Both the position numbers and the translations under genes were made by a program. A stretch of 24,503 nt of DNA. Source: Bacteroidales bacterium UBA4772. GTDB taxonomy: Bacteria; Bacteroidota; Bacteroidia; Bacteroidales; VadinHA17. Location of the stretch: the NCBI GenBank assembly GCA_002403305.1, contig DHHM01000016.1, forward strand, positions 1 through 24,503, read 5' to 3'. The notes under the pieces were generated by a model. It searched no databases and was not told the DNA's origin. It saw nothing but the letters and a program-made list of their open reading frames with translations. Shown here piece by piece: positions 1 to 7,575 of this stretch (position 1 is the stretch's first letter; each line of letters starts with the position of its first letter).

Positions 1-73
1 TGTAACCCATATCGATAAGTTCGAGTTGGAACTCATCGATAACTTTTTTGATTTTCTTCGGCATCGTTTTCAT
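1..73 (-). CDS. N-terminus of an unidentified protein, cut by the window edge
   Basis: A minus-strand reading frame starts with ATG at 73-71 and runs off the window at position 1. The 24 visible codons begin MKTMPKKIKKVIDEFQLEL and continue IDMGY. The basic start followed by an amphipathic stretch ending in a LIDMGY-like turn resembles the N-terminal SAM-like domain of tyrosine recombinases, but this is only an impression from 24 residues. A weak promoter-like match (ttgctttg on the minus strand, plus positions 104-111) lies about 30 bases upstream. An integrase would fit the tRNA-linked accessory region, but other small DNA-binding proteins fit equally well. Confidence 0.4.
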   Translation of the reverse strand, partial: MKTMPKKIKKVIDEFQLELIDMGY

Positions 74-131
74 GTTTAACAGATTGATGCCTAAAAGTAT
101 TCAAAGCAATGTTATGTAAAGAAAAAATGCA

Positions 132-145
132 AATCAGATCTGATT
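132..145. repeat. 14-bp perfect palindrome AATCAGATCTGATT
   Basis: A perfect 14-bp palindrome sits between the minus-strand gene start and the larger 30-bp palindrome. Its sequence is unrelated to the ATGTAAA half-sites around it. It may be a second protein-binding site. A palindrome this short can also arise by chance. Confidence 0.35.
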
Positions 146-194
146 AATAGGAACTTAAGAAGAAATATCTACATAACAATAAACTTTACATATG

Positions 195-224
195 ATTTAT
201 TATGTAAATATTTACATAATAAAT
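195..224. repeat. 30-bp perfect palindrome, operator-like
   Basis: Positions 195-209 are the exact reverse complement of 210-224, giving a 30-bp AT-only-plus-two-GC palindrome built on ATGTAAAT/ATTTACAT. The same half-site recurs nearby: ATGTAAA at 114-120, TTTACAT at 185-191, and an inverted GTTATGTA (111-118) / TACATAAC (170-177) pair. The cluster lies between the minus-strand gene start at 73 and the broken istA at 227, so it may be an operator region of the minus-strand gene. It could also be a mobile-element end or an assembly fold-back. Confidence 0.6.
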
Positions 225-226
225 CG

Positions 227-1003
227 TTGGCTGAGAATGCTGTAAACCTGATGTATCAAAGAATATTTGCTCCATTAAGAGATATTATCTTCAATTCAAT
301 AAGTGAGTTGAACGAGGCCGCATGGGAACTATTAGAAAAGCACAACAACACTCCTTTCCAGAAAAGGGATATAACCCGCAGGCAATTATTTGAGGAGATT
401 GAAAAAAGTGAGCTGCGGCCATTGCCCGTTGACAGATATGAATTAAAACGCTACCAGGTGTCCAGGGTTGAATTCACTTATCATGTTTATCTGAAAGAGG
501 ATAAGCATTACTACAGTGTCCCGAACCAATATAGTGGCAAAAAGGTAAAGACCATTTATAGCAGCAGAGTAGTGGAAATTTACAAAGATAATGTTCGTAT
601 TGCCATCCATCAAAGAGATCGTAAACCCTATCGCTACACAACGATAAAGCAGCACATGCCCCCGGATCATCAGTATGTCAATGGGTGGAGTCCGGACAGA
701 TATATCAAATGGGCTGAGAAAATGGGAGGGTCAGTGAAGGAATTTATTCAGTTAATGCTCGATCAAAGGGAGCACCCACAGCAGGCCTTCAAGGCTTGCA
801 TGGGGGTACTGAAACTGGGAAAGAAATACGATAATGAGGCCATGCAGCTTGTATGTAAAAAAGCCATCGAAATCAATTGCATATCCCATCGATTCATAGC
901 TAACTCACTCAAGAACAATACCTATAAAATAGAAGAGCAAGACCCCGGGGATATGAAACTACCCTTCCATGAGAATATAAGAGGCAAAGACAACTACAAA
1001 TAA
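227..1003 (+). pseudogene. istA: IS21-family transposase IstA, C-terminal fragment
   Basis: About 258 codons match the second half of IS21-family IstA, an integrase-type DDE transposase that binds the element ends and catalyses strand transfer. The fragment begins at AENAVN, where family members carry the catalytic glutamate (usually K-x-E-N-A-V), and runs through the C-terminal beta-barrel region (HYYSVPNQYSGKKV near residues 94-107). The N-terminal helix-turn-helix and the two catalytic aspartates, roughly 250 residues, are absent. The first codon available is TTG at 227, directly after the 30-bp palindrome, so there is no native start. The frame is otherwise intact, which suggests a recent truncation. 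istB follows after 34 bases. Confidence 0.85.
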
Positions 1004-1037
1004 TCCAATATTAATTAACTCTGAAAAATTAAACATT

Positions 1038-1775
1038 ATGAATCAAACAGCAACCATGCAAAAACTCGAAGAAATGCGTTTTACCGGTTTTGTCAGGGCT
1101 TATCGTGAAATGACAGAAACAGGGGTGGCAGGAAAATATACCACCGATGAAGTCATCGCTCACCTGGTACAGGCCGAATGGGATGACAGGTATAACCGAA
1201 AACTTCAAAGGCTGTTAACAAATGCCCGGTTCCGGTACCGGGCAAGCTTTGAGGAAATCGATTTTGCTGCCAAAAGAAATCTCGATAAAAACCAATTACT
1301 GAGTCTGTCTTCATGTGACTGGATTACAAAAAAAAAGAATATCATCATCACCGGATCCACAGGTGCCGGGAAAAGCTGGATAGCCTCGGCACTGGGTCAT
1401 CTCGGGTGCCAGCATGGGTACAAAGTACTATATCGAAACTGTCTCAAGCTGTTTGATGAATTAAAGATAGCCAAGGCTGATGGAAGCTATATTAAAGAGA
1501 TTAGTAAAATCGAAAAAATGGATCTTTTGATCCTGGATGATTTTGGTCTTAAACCCCTGGACGGTAATCAACGATTGATGCTCCTGGAGATAATTGAAGA
1601 CAGGCATGGGAGAAAATCTACCATAATAACATCGCAATTGCCTGTAAAACAATGGCATGATGCCATAAATGACCCTACAATCGCAGATGCCCTGCTCGAC
1701 AGACTTGTACATAGTTCCTATCGAATAGAACTCAATGCAGAAGTATCAATGAGAAAGACATATAAAAATGATTAA
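1038..1775 (+). CDS. istB: IS21-family helper ATPase IstB
   Basis: This is a 245-residue AAA+ ATPase of the DnaC/IstB type, which in IS21 elements forms an oligomer on target DNA and activates the IstA transposase. It has a Walker A motif GSTGAGKS at residues 106-113, Walker B LLILDD at 163-168, and sensor-1 region TSQLPV at 198-203. The N-terminal 90 residues are the usual IstB helical domain. The length is typical for the family and no damage is visible. It lies 34 bases downstream of the istA fragment in the same orientation. With IstA broken, it could only act together with a full IS21 copy elsewhere in the genome. Confidence 0.93.
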   Translation: MNQTATMQKLEEMRFTGFVRAYREMTETGVAGKYTTDEVIAHLVQAEWDDRYNRKLQRLLTNARFRYRASFEEIDFAAKRNLDKNQLLSLSSCDWITKKKNIIITGSTGAGKSWIASALGHLGCQHGYKVLYRNCLKLFDELKIAKADGSYIKEISKIEKMDLLILDDFGLKPLDGNQRLMLLEIIEDRHGRKSTIITSQLPVKQWHDAINDPTIADALLDRLVHSSYRIELNAEVSMRKTYKND

Positions 1776-1818
1776 TTTAGATGAGATATTTATGCAAAAA
1801 AAAGAAGATGAAAAAAAT

Positions 1819-1923
1819 GTCCGGTTTACTCAAGACAAGGTGTCCGCTTTGAGCAGGACACGGTGTCCGGTTAAAGCAGGACACGCTGTCCGATTAAAAC
1901 AGGACTGAGTGTCCGGAATCGCA
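1819..1923 (+). repeat. IS21 right-end repeat array (five TGTCCG units)
   Basis: TGTCCG occurs at 1819, 1841, 1864, 1887 and 1910, a spacing of 22-23 bases. Most units end in CAGGACA or AAGACA, so each is a small dyad (TGTCC...GGACA). IS21-family ends carry such multiple repeats as transposase binding sites. The last unit runs into the putative terminus near 1923. Confidence 0.8.
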
Positions 1924-1933
1924 AGAATACGCA

Positions 1934-2333
1934 TTAGTGTGTTTAAACTAATTTAAGCCACATCTGTCTTTCTTTAACCACTTCAGAAGAAGGGCTGAAA
2001 ATTTTACACATATCCAAGAAACCATGTCCTAGCCTAGCCCCCAAATAGCTGGGCCCAATCTTCAAACCATCCCCAACCTCCCCGTGGATCAGGTCAGGTT
2101 AAGGTATCATTTTTGACCCCAGAGACACGATGTCCATGTTGGATGGGGAATGGTGAGGGTCGTGGGAGGATCGTCGGGTTGGGCAAACCAGATCGAGAGA
2201 ATGGACAGGGTTTCCCTTCGGTAGTCAAAGATGATTCTGAATTATTTGACTTTGCCTTTTTGGTGGTATAACTTGCATCAAAATTACTGAATTACTGTTA
2301 TTTCAATTTAATAAATCACTAAAAGCCCTCTAG
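1934..2333. other. Gene-poor interval with a possible decayed coding remnant
   Basis: About 400 bases with no confident gene. On the minus strand, 2098-1943 is a 51-codon open stretch ending in SPSSEVVKERQMWLKLV and a TAA stop. It has only an internal ATG, so at best it is the tail of a broken gene. Adjacent stretches (2100-2230, minus) read open in other frames with stops between, as expected for frameshift decay. I do not recognise the protein. Confidence 0.3.
2245..2276 (+). promoter_or_regulatory. Possible Bacteroidetes-type promoter
   Basis: TTTG at 2245-2248 is followed, after 20 bases, by TAACTTGC at 2269-2276. This is an imperfect match to the TAnnTTTG -7 element. It is correctly placed, about 57 bases upstream of the lipoprotein start at 2334. 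Confidence 0.35.
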
Positions 2334-3251
2334 ATGAAACCGCAACTTTTTATTATGATTTTGCTAATTATCTGCATTTCATGCGGGACACGGAATAAAC
2401 CTGTGTCTGATGCTCAGAAAGAGAAAATTAAGGGAGAGGTAAAAGAAGTTGTTAATTCTATTTTCAAAAATTCGGAAGAAGCAAATTTTAACAACATTAT
2501 TGAATCATATTTTGATTCGACTGATTATGTCTGCACTTACAATGGAAATTCATTTGGTTATAAGCAGGCGATGGCTGTTAATAAATCCTATTTTAATTCT
2601 TTAATAAATCAAAAGTGCACAATCTTGGAAGAAAAATATGCTATTCTTGATAATTCCACTGTTGTGTATACTGCAAATACAAAGTGGTTGACAAATTTTA
2701 AGGATGGTCATTCTGTTCTTCAAGATCCAAGGGCAATCCAATATATTTTTAAGAAAACAGATGACGAATGGAGAATAATTAATGTTGTTCTGTCTGGTCC
2801 TGAGAAAATTGTTAAGTACAAAGAACAATCAAAAGATCTCAATCAGGTCGACTTGTGGAAAAAATTTTCAGGTACATGGAAAGGAGAAATAGCCAGAGAC
2901 ACTTTTATTGTTTATGAAGAAAAACCATATGGAACTGGAATGGAAAACAAGATTAAGATTATAACCAAAGATAAAATATTGCAGGAGGGGATTGGCCTTT
3001 TTGGATATGATATAGAAAGTGATAAAATAATTGAAGCCACTTTGCTAAATGGTTCAGACATTATCTGCAATGCCTTTTGGTTTACATCGGAAAACACATG
3101 TGAAGGAATACCATTTAAAGACATTCCTAATCCCGAAACTGCAGATTTGAAATGGAAGATTGAATTTAAATCCCCTGACATGTGGGTGGTTGAAACAATT
3201 AAGGATAACAAGACAATTGAGGTAGATACCCTTTATCGAGTGAAAAAATGA
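2334..3251 (+). CDS. Predicted lipoprotein with NTF2/SnoaL-like N-terminal domain
   Basis: This 305-residue protein starts with a hydrophobic signal (residues 4-16) ending in CISC, so Cys17 is the likely lipidated residue and the product probably sits in the envelope. Residues about 28-155 look like an NTF2/SnoaL-type fold: an N-terminal helix, a DYVCTYNG strand, and the closing strands YIFKKTDDEWRIINVVLSG. Residues about 165-303 start at WKKFSGTWKGEI and form a second all-beta domain reminiscent of lipocalin-like barrels. No catalytic residues can be named. The gene is clearly more AT-rich than the genes after 3500, which suggests transfer with the accessory region. No operon partner is visible; the IS21 remnant is upstream and the tRNA gene is downstream on the other strand. 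Confidence 0.8.
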   Translation: MKPQLFIMILLIICISCGTRNKPVSDAQKEKIKGEVKEVVNSIFKNSEEANFNNIIESYFDSTDYVCTYNGNSFGYKQAMAVNKSYFNSLINQKCTILEEKYAILDNSTVVYTANTKWLTNFKDGHSVLQDPRAIQYIFKKTDDEWRIINVVLSGPEKIVKYKEQSKDLNQVDLWKKFSGTWKGEIARDTFIVYEEKPYGTGMENKIKIITKDKILQEGIGLFGYDIESDKIIEATLLNGSDIICNAFWFTSENTCEGIPFKDIPNPETADLKWKIEFKSPDMWVVETIKDNKTIEVDTLYRVKK

Positions 3252-3342
3252 TAAGGTTCTTAATAGAGAAGAGTTTTCCTATTCATTTTTTCACCCTCAG
3301 CCAATGATTTTAGTTCAAAAGCTGGCCCAAAACTGGCGCGTA

Positions 3343-3379
3343 ATAAAAAACCACTTACCCGAAATCCGTGTAAGTGGTT
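3343..3379 (-). terminator. Rho-independent terminator of the tRNA-Asn gene
   Basis: Perfect 10-bp arms (3349-3358 and 3370-3379, AACCACTTAC/GTAAGTGGTT) enclose an 11-base loop. On the minus strand the stem is followed by a T-rich run (3350-3343). It lies 11 bases beyond the tRNA 3' end. Confidence 0.85.
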
Positions 3380-3390
3380 GACTTGCTTCG

Positions 3391-3464
3391 CTCCCCAGCT
3401 AGGACTTGAACCTAGGACCCCCTGATTAACAGTCAGGTGCTCTGACCAACTGAGCTACTGAGGA
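3391..3464 (-). tRNA. tRNA-Asn (anticodon GTT)
   Basis: The minus strand gives a 74-base cloverleaf. The acceptor stem TCCTCAG pairs with CTGGGGA (one G-T pair) and the discriminator is G. The D arm is GCTCAGTTGGTCAGAGC. The anticodon arm CCTGA-CTGTTAA-TCAGG has anticodon GTT at positions 34-36, and the T arm contains GGTTCAAGTCC. CCA is not encoded. The 3' end faces the AT-rich accessory DNA at 1-3390, the usual geometry for a tRNA used as an integration site. I saw no second copy of the tRNA 3' end within the window. Confidence 0.95.
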
Positions 3465-3520
3465 GTATATCTCGCTTTTTAAAGCGGCACAAAATTAACC
3501 GCTTTAAACGAATTAAGCAA

Positions 3521-3528
3521 TATCTTTG
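3521..3528 (+). promoter_or_regulatory. Bacteroidetes -7 promoter element
   Basis: TATCTTTG matches TAnnTTTG exactly and ends 14 bases before the kinase ATG at 3543, implying a very short leader. A clear -33 TTTG is not visible; the CTTTAAA near 3502 is the closest candidate. The divergent tRNA-Asn begins at 3464. Confidence 0.6.
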
Positions 3529-3542
3529 GCGAAAATTTCAGG

Positions 3543-4529
3543 ATGAAGAAGATTATTGGCATCGGCAATGCTCTTGTCGATGTGATGACAATAGTGCCCG
3601 ACGAGACCTGCCTCACCCGCTTCTGCCTCCCTAAAGGCAGCATGACCATGGTCGACGCCATGCGCTCGGGTGAGATAAAACAAGCTATTAACGGACTGAA
3701 AAGAACACTCTCCTCCGGCGGCTCGGCAGGCAACACTATGTACGGCCTCGGCACAATGGGTGTGCACGCCTCCTTCATCGGCAAGGTGGGACGCGATGAA
3801 CTGGGTATCTTCTACGAAAAGGATATGGTGGAGGCAGGACTTACACCTGTGCTGATACGCTCAAAACTGTCACCCACAGGCACCGCCGTGGCACTGGTGA
3901 CACCCGACTCGGAACGCACATTCGCCACCCACCTGGGCGCAGCGACAGAACTCGTGGCCGAAGAACTGCTGGCCGACTATTTTAAAAATTATAATATCCT
4001 CTACCTCGAAGGATACCTCATCTTTAACCTCCCCCTGGTGGAACAGGCATGCAGGCTGGCAAAAGCGAACGATATGTGCGTGGCCCTCGACCTGGCAAGC
4101 TTCAACGTGGTGAACGACATGCGCCCGGCATTCGACAAGATAGTAAATGAATATGTCGATATCATCTTCGCCAACGAGGAGGAGGCCAGGGCCTTCACAG
4201 GCCTGGGCCCCGTGGAGGCACTCGACGAAATATCAAAAAGATGCGAGATTGCCGTAGTCAAGACCGGCCCTGACGGATCGTGGATCAAGCGCGGCGACGA
4301 GGTAGTAAAGGTGGAAGCCCTGAAGGTCAACGCCGTTGACACCACCGGCGCCGGCGACCTTTACGCTGCCGGATTCCTGTACGGCTTCTCAAACGGATTC
4401 AGCCTCGATAAATGTGGACTCTTCGGATCAATACTGGCAGGAAAGGTGATAGAAGTCATCGGAGCCCGCATGCCCGACGAGAAATGGGCCGAAGCCAAAA
4501 AGCTGATCCGGGAAATTGCCGCGGAGTAA
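3543..4529 (+). CDS. PfkB-family kinase, adenosine kinase-like
   Basis: This 328-residue cytosolic ribokinase-fold protein transfers phosphate from ATP to a sugar or nucleoside hydroxyl. It has the N-terminal GIGNALVDV strand with a substrate-binding Asp (residues 6-14), the glycine-rich GGSAGNT at 59-65, the NEEE metal/phosphate motif at 211-214, and the C-terminal signature DTTGAGDLYAAGFL at 266-279 with catalytic base Asp272. Length and motifs are complete. Bacteroidetes proteins of this type are often annotated as adenosine kinase; substrate cannot be fixed from sequence alone, and ribokinase or another nucleoside or sugar kinase is possible. The gene stands alone behind its own promoter and converges on the outer-membrane protein gene, with 46 bases between the stops. 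Confidence 0.88.
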   Translation: MKKIIGIGNALVDVMTIVPDETCLTRFCLPKGSMTMVDAMRSGEIKQAINGLKRTLSSGGSAGNTMYGLGTMGVHASFIGKVGRDELGIFYEKDMVEAGLTPVLIRSKLSPTGTAVALVTPDSERTFATHLGAATELVAEELLADYFKNYNILYLEGYLIFNLPLVEQACRLAKANDMCVALDLASFNVVNDMRPAFDKIVNEYVDIIFANEEEARAFTGLGPVEALDEISKRCEIAVVKTGPDGSWIKRGDEVVKVEALKVNAVDTTGAGDLYAAGFLYGFSNGFSLDKCGLFGSILAGKVIEVIGARMPDEKWAEAKKLIREIAAE

Positions 4530-4575
4530 TAACTTCCCTGACCGCTATCAGCAGGCACAGAGCACCGATCAGTTT

Positions 4576-5220
4576 CTATCTTCTTCGCAGAGCGTTGTCG
4601 GCCGGGCAGTTGCACCTGCCCAGACGGATAAACCTGTATCCCACCCCCACCGTCACACCACCGTTGGTCAGCGTCTGCGGATGGTCCTCGGGCGAGAAGT
4701 GCAGCAACCCGTATTGCGCGGCATAGGCCCGCACCCTGAAGAAGATGTCGGATTTGAAATTGTACTGGAAACCAGCAGCCAGGGTTACCCCCAAACCGGT
4801 CATATCATCCAGTCGTGAAAATCCTGTCTGAAAGCCTGCCACAGCACCGACATCAGCAAAGAACCACTTCAGGAAATCAACCCTCGCCGTCAGCGGCAGG
4901 GATATAATACCGAAGTCGCCCGGACGATCTTCATCGGTAATGCCCGGCGCCGGACTGGTATAATAGTACTGTTGCGAATATGAAATCCCCGTTTCGACAC
5001 TGAAGTGATCTCCGAACAGCCTCCGGAGGTCAAATCCTGCTGTCCACACCCCGGTGCCAGTGACTGAACCGGCTCCGTCCAGCTCCTGAAACCTGAAGAT
5101 TTCATTGTCACCCCCGCCTGCAAAAACCGAATACTCTCCCCACCATGTTCGCTGGCCGCTGCAGACGCCGGAAGACAGAAGCAACGTAAAAAAGAGTATA
5201 AATGTTTCATTTTTAAGCAT
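4576..5220 (-). CDS. Outer-membrane beta-barrel protein with an extra C-terminal tail
   Basis: A 214-residue protein with a signal peptide (hydrophobic residues 7-20, likely cleavage before Gln23). Alternating aromatic/hydrophobic strands follow, such as HFSVETGISYSQQYYY and GFQYNFKSDIFFRVRAYAAQYG, as in small PorT/OmpA-like eight-stranded barrels of Bacteroidetes. The expected last strand ends at VGVGYRF near residue 197, but the frame continues for 17 polar residues (IRLGRCNCPADNALRRR) before the stop. Barrels normally end at or next to the aromatic residue, so this tail is unusual and may come from stop loss. The ATG overlaps the end of the truncated fucP frame by 8 bases (5213-5220), suggesting translational coupling in a former operon. 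Function is unknown. Confidence 0.75.
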   Translation of the reverse strand: MLKNETFILFFTLLLSSGVCSGQRTWWGEYSVFAGGGDNEIFRFQELDGAGSVTGTGVWTAGFDLRRLFGDHFSVETGISYSQQYYYTSPAPGITDEDRPGDFGIISLPLTARVDFLKWFFADVGAVAGFQTGFSRLDDMTGLGVTLAAGFQYNFKSDIFFRVRAYAAQYGLLHFSPEDHPQTLTNGGVTVGVGYRFIRLGRCNCPADNALRRR

Positions 5221-5854
5221 GCGAATGTTTTCCCTCTTTAAAAATTATGATACTCTTCGCCCGGAAAAAGGCATACCATGCAATGAAGGCAAAGCATAGC
5301 AGCGGCACAATAAACCCTACTGCCATCCCGGAAACATCGGCTATGCGACCCATTATCACCGGGCATATAACTCCGCCCACTATTGTCATCACCAGTACCG
5401 AAGATCCCTTCCTGGTCATTCCTCCGAGGTCTTTTAATCCTAACGCAAAGATAGTCGGAAACATTATGTATATACAGAAATAATTGAGGTACAGGGCAAC
5501 GAGCGAGGGCCACCCGAGACCCAGCATCACCAATGCCATGGCCGCGGTGTTGACGAGAGCGCAGATCCCAGGCATCTGCCTCGGGCTGAACCAGCTCATG
5601 AAGAGCGACCCGATGAAACGGCCCGACATGAAGAAGACAAATCCCAGCGACAGCAGGTAGGCAGCCTTCTCCGGTGAATAGGCGGGCATGGTCTCCACAA
5701 CATAGTTGATAAAGAAGCTGTTGATGCCAGTCTGGGCAGCCACATAGAGGAACTGCGCCATAACGGCATAACGGAAATGCCTTACCTTCAGCAGTCCCCT
5801 GTACGTGCCCCTGTCGCCGTGGTCGTCAGTCTCTTCCAGGAAAAATTTCTTTCT
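5213..5854 (-). pseudogene. fucP: FucP-type MFS sugar:proton symporter, 5'-truncated
   Basis: The frame encodes only the C-terminal half of an L-fucose permease-type major facilitator transporter. It is open from 5854, just after a TAA at 5857-5855, and the first ATG is at 5761. Translation matches the central loop and last six helices of FucP: KVRHFRYAVMAQFLYVAAQTG, NSFFINYVVE, FMSGRFIGS, and GSSVLVMTIVGG followed by CPVIMGRIAD. Canonical FucP has about 410-440 residues and 12 membrane helices; helices 1-6 are absent here. Upstream lies the divergent peptidase gene, so no missing half is nearby. A half transporter from the internal ATG (182 residues) is unlikely to work. The frame is free of stops, implying a fairly recent deletion or rearrangement. 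Confidence 0.8.
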
Positions 5855-5921
5855 TTAAGTTGCATCCTGCCAAAAGACTATTTTTACATGCGTTATGTCA
5901 ATCCCAATAATTACACCCGCT

Positions 5922-7430
5922 ATGAGAAAAGGAACAAAGAGATACATCACACTTCTGGCCGCAGTTGCCTTCTCTGCACTTACTCTTGCCCAGGATGCCG
6001 GAAATCAGCTGCTGCTCAAATATTTTCACTCCATCAGCAGTGAGGAGATCGCTGACTGGATGACGGAGATGTGTGATCCGAAATACAACGGCAGGCTGGC
6101 CGGCACCCCCGAATACCTTGAAGCCGCCGGATGGGTGGCGGGCAACCTTAAGCAGTGGGGCGTGAAACCTGCCGGCGACAACGGCACTTATTTCCAGTGG
6201 TTTGACCACCCCTTTACAGTTGTAAACGACATGGGAGCGCTGCAGCTTCACCTGCCGCAGAAAGACGGAACAACAATCATGAAGAGCTACAAGGCCCCCG
6301 CTGACTACTACCCGGGAATGAACTCCGGAAATGGCGAGATAACGGCAGAAGTTGTCTATGTCGGGTACGGAGTGACAGCCCCTGAGCTCAACTATGACGA
6401 TTACAAGGGCATCGACGTCAGCGGCAGGATCGTGCTGATGAACCGCGATGTGCCCTATATGGATGCCCGTGACCCGGAATATTCAAAGTGGGTAAAGTAC
6501 TGTTATCACCACTACAAGGTTGAAAACGCCGCTGCACACGGTGCTGCAGGTATGCTTTACATCGACGGCAACAGCGCCAATCCCAATATCGCATATGTGA
6601 ATGATATGATTGTCATAGGAATCGGCCCGGAGCCGCTGGCTGACATCTTCGCCGGCCTCCACAGGAAAAATGAGACACTGCTGTCACAGATCGACAAATC
6701 ATTCAGACCTGCCTCATTTGCCACCGGAAAGACCGTGACCATGAAGGCAAACACCACACGCCATCCTGAGGGCAGGACCTGCAACGTCGTAGGCATGATC
6801 GAAGGATCGGACCCGCTCCTGAAGGATGAGGTGATAATAATTGGCGGGCATCTTGATGCCGTCGGTAACGCAGGGGGACTGCTTGTTCCCGGCGGACTAG
6901 ACAATACCAGCGGGGTGGTAGACATACTGGCTGCTGCGAAAGCCCTTGCTTCCTCGGGCATCAGCCTCAAAAGATCGGTGCTGTTCCTGCTTATCGGCGG
7001 GGAGGAGGTAGGACTGCTGGGAAGCAAGTTTTATACTCAAAATCCCGTCTTTCCAAAAGAGAAAACCGTTGCCTATATTAACCTCGATATGGTCGGCAAC
7101 GGTACAGGACTGGCTGTCAGTGCATCGGAATCATGTGCCGGACTGACTGAATTTTTCAGAAAGGCAAATGAGAGTTATATCCACCGTCCTTTGAGAGTCG
7201 CCACCTCTCGCGGTGTCTATTACGGCCGGCCCCGCAGCGACGGACTGGTGTTTCTTGCCGACGGCTACAGGACGATGAGCATCTCAACAACCGACGCAGT
7301 GAAACCTGTCTTTTACCACCTGCCGGGTGATGACGCCACAGCTGTCACTCCCGACATAATGGAGGATGTTGCCAGAATGATATACCTCGCTTTCATTGAG
7401 ATGGCCAACGCCGAAGAGCTGAGCTATTGA
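5922..7430 (+). CDS. Secreted M28-family zinc metallopeptidase with PA-domain insert
   Basis: The preferred start at 5922 gives a 502-residue protein with a clean signal peptide (MRKGTKRYITLLAAVAFSA, then LTLAQ with cleavage before Asp25); an upstream in-frame ATG at 5895 adds nine residues. Numbered from 5895, the M28 di-zinc ligands are all present: H319 (GGHLDAVG), D336 (GLDNTSG), E370/E371 (GGEEVG), D398 (NLDMVG) and H475 (FYHLPGDD). Residues about 130-275 hold a protease-associated-like region (VVYVGYGV, GRIVLMNRD, AAHGAAGMLYID). The family removes N-terminal amino acids or dipeptides from peptides, here probably in the periplasm or outside the cell. The gene is divergent from the fucP remnant and convergent with the YceI gene. 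Exact specificity is unknown. Confidence 0.9.
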   Translation: MRKGTKRYITLLAAVAFSALTLAQDAGNQLLLKYFHSISSEEIADWMTEMCDPKYNGRLAGTPEYLEAAGWVAGNLKQWGVKPAGDNGTYFQWFDHPFTVVNDMGALQLHLPQKDGTTIMKSYKAPADYYPGMNSGNGEITAEVVYVGYGVTAPELNYDDYKGIDVSGRIVLMNRDVPYMDARDPEYSKWVKYCYHHYKVENAAAHGAAGMLYIDGNSANPNIAYVNDMIVIGIGPEPLADIFAGLHRKNETLLSQIDKSFRPASFATGKTVTMKANTTRHPEGRTCNVVGMIEGSDPLLKDEVIIIGGHLDAVGNAGGLLVPGGLDNTSGVVDILAAAKALASSGISLKRSVLFLLIGGEEVGLLGSKFYTQNPVFPKEKTVAYINLDMVGNGTGLAVSASESCAGLTEFFRKANESYIHRPLRVATSRGVYYGRPRSDGLVFLADGYRTMSISTTDAVKPVFYHLPGDDATAVTPDIMEDVARMIYLAFIEMANAEELSY

Positions 7431-7465
7431 CTCCCCGGATTGGAAGGGACTGCTGTCGCAAATAA

Positions 7466-7497
7466 AAACCGGCAGCTTACTGTGAAGTCACCGGTTT
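7466..7497 (-). terminator. Likely terminator of the YceI gene
   Basis: Seven-base arms AAACCGG (7466-7472) and CCGGTTT (7491-7497) are perfect complements. On the minus strand the stem is followed by TTTATT. It lies about 80 bases past the yceI stop, between two convergent genes. The 18-base loop is long, so support is moderate. Confidence 0.45.
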
Positions 7498-7575
7498 CCT
7501 GCACTGCCGCCGCCTTTATGTCCACAGCCAATATTATATCTTCATGGCCGGCGGGCCAATTCAAGGGCTGACACT

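Larger units (their letters stand above)
225..1923 (+). mobile_element. IS21-family insertion sequence, 5'-truncated
   Basis: The element keeps the C-terminal half of istA, all of istB, and a right end with five regularly spaced TGTCCG repeats. The left terminal repeat and the first half of istA are missing; the homology starts just after the palindrome at 195-224. The right boundary is placed at the CA at 1922-1923, so that the end reads TGCGATTCCGGACA inward on the minus strand; a second possible end is the GCA at 1931-1933. Without its left end and the DDE core, the element cannot move by itself. Confidence 0.75.

Noticed and set aside
1819..1923. TGTCCG repeats as a CRISPR or a regulatory array
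   Set aside because: The units are only 22-23 bases apart and directly follow istB, matching the multiple transposase-binding repeats at IS21 ends.
4412..4818. Plus-strand open frames across the kinase end and the barrel gene
   Set aside because: They overlap the well-supported kinase and the antisense barrel gene, and their translations are low-complexity or Arg/Pro-rich without family features.
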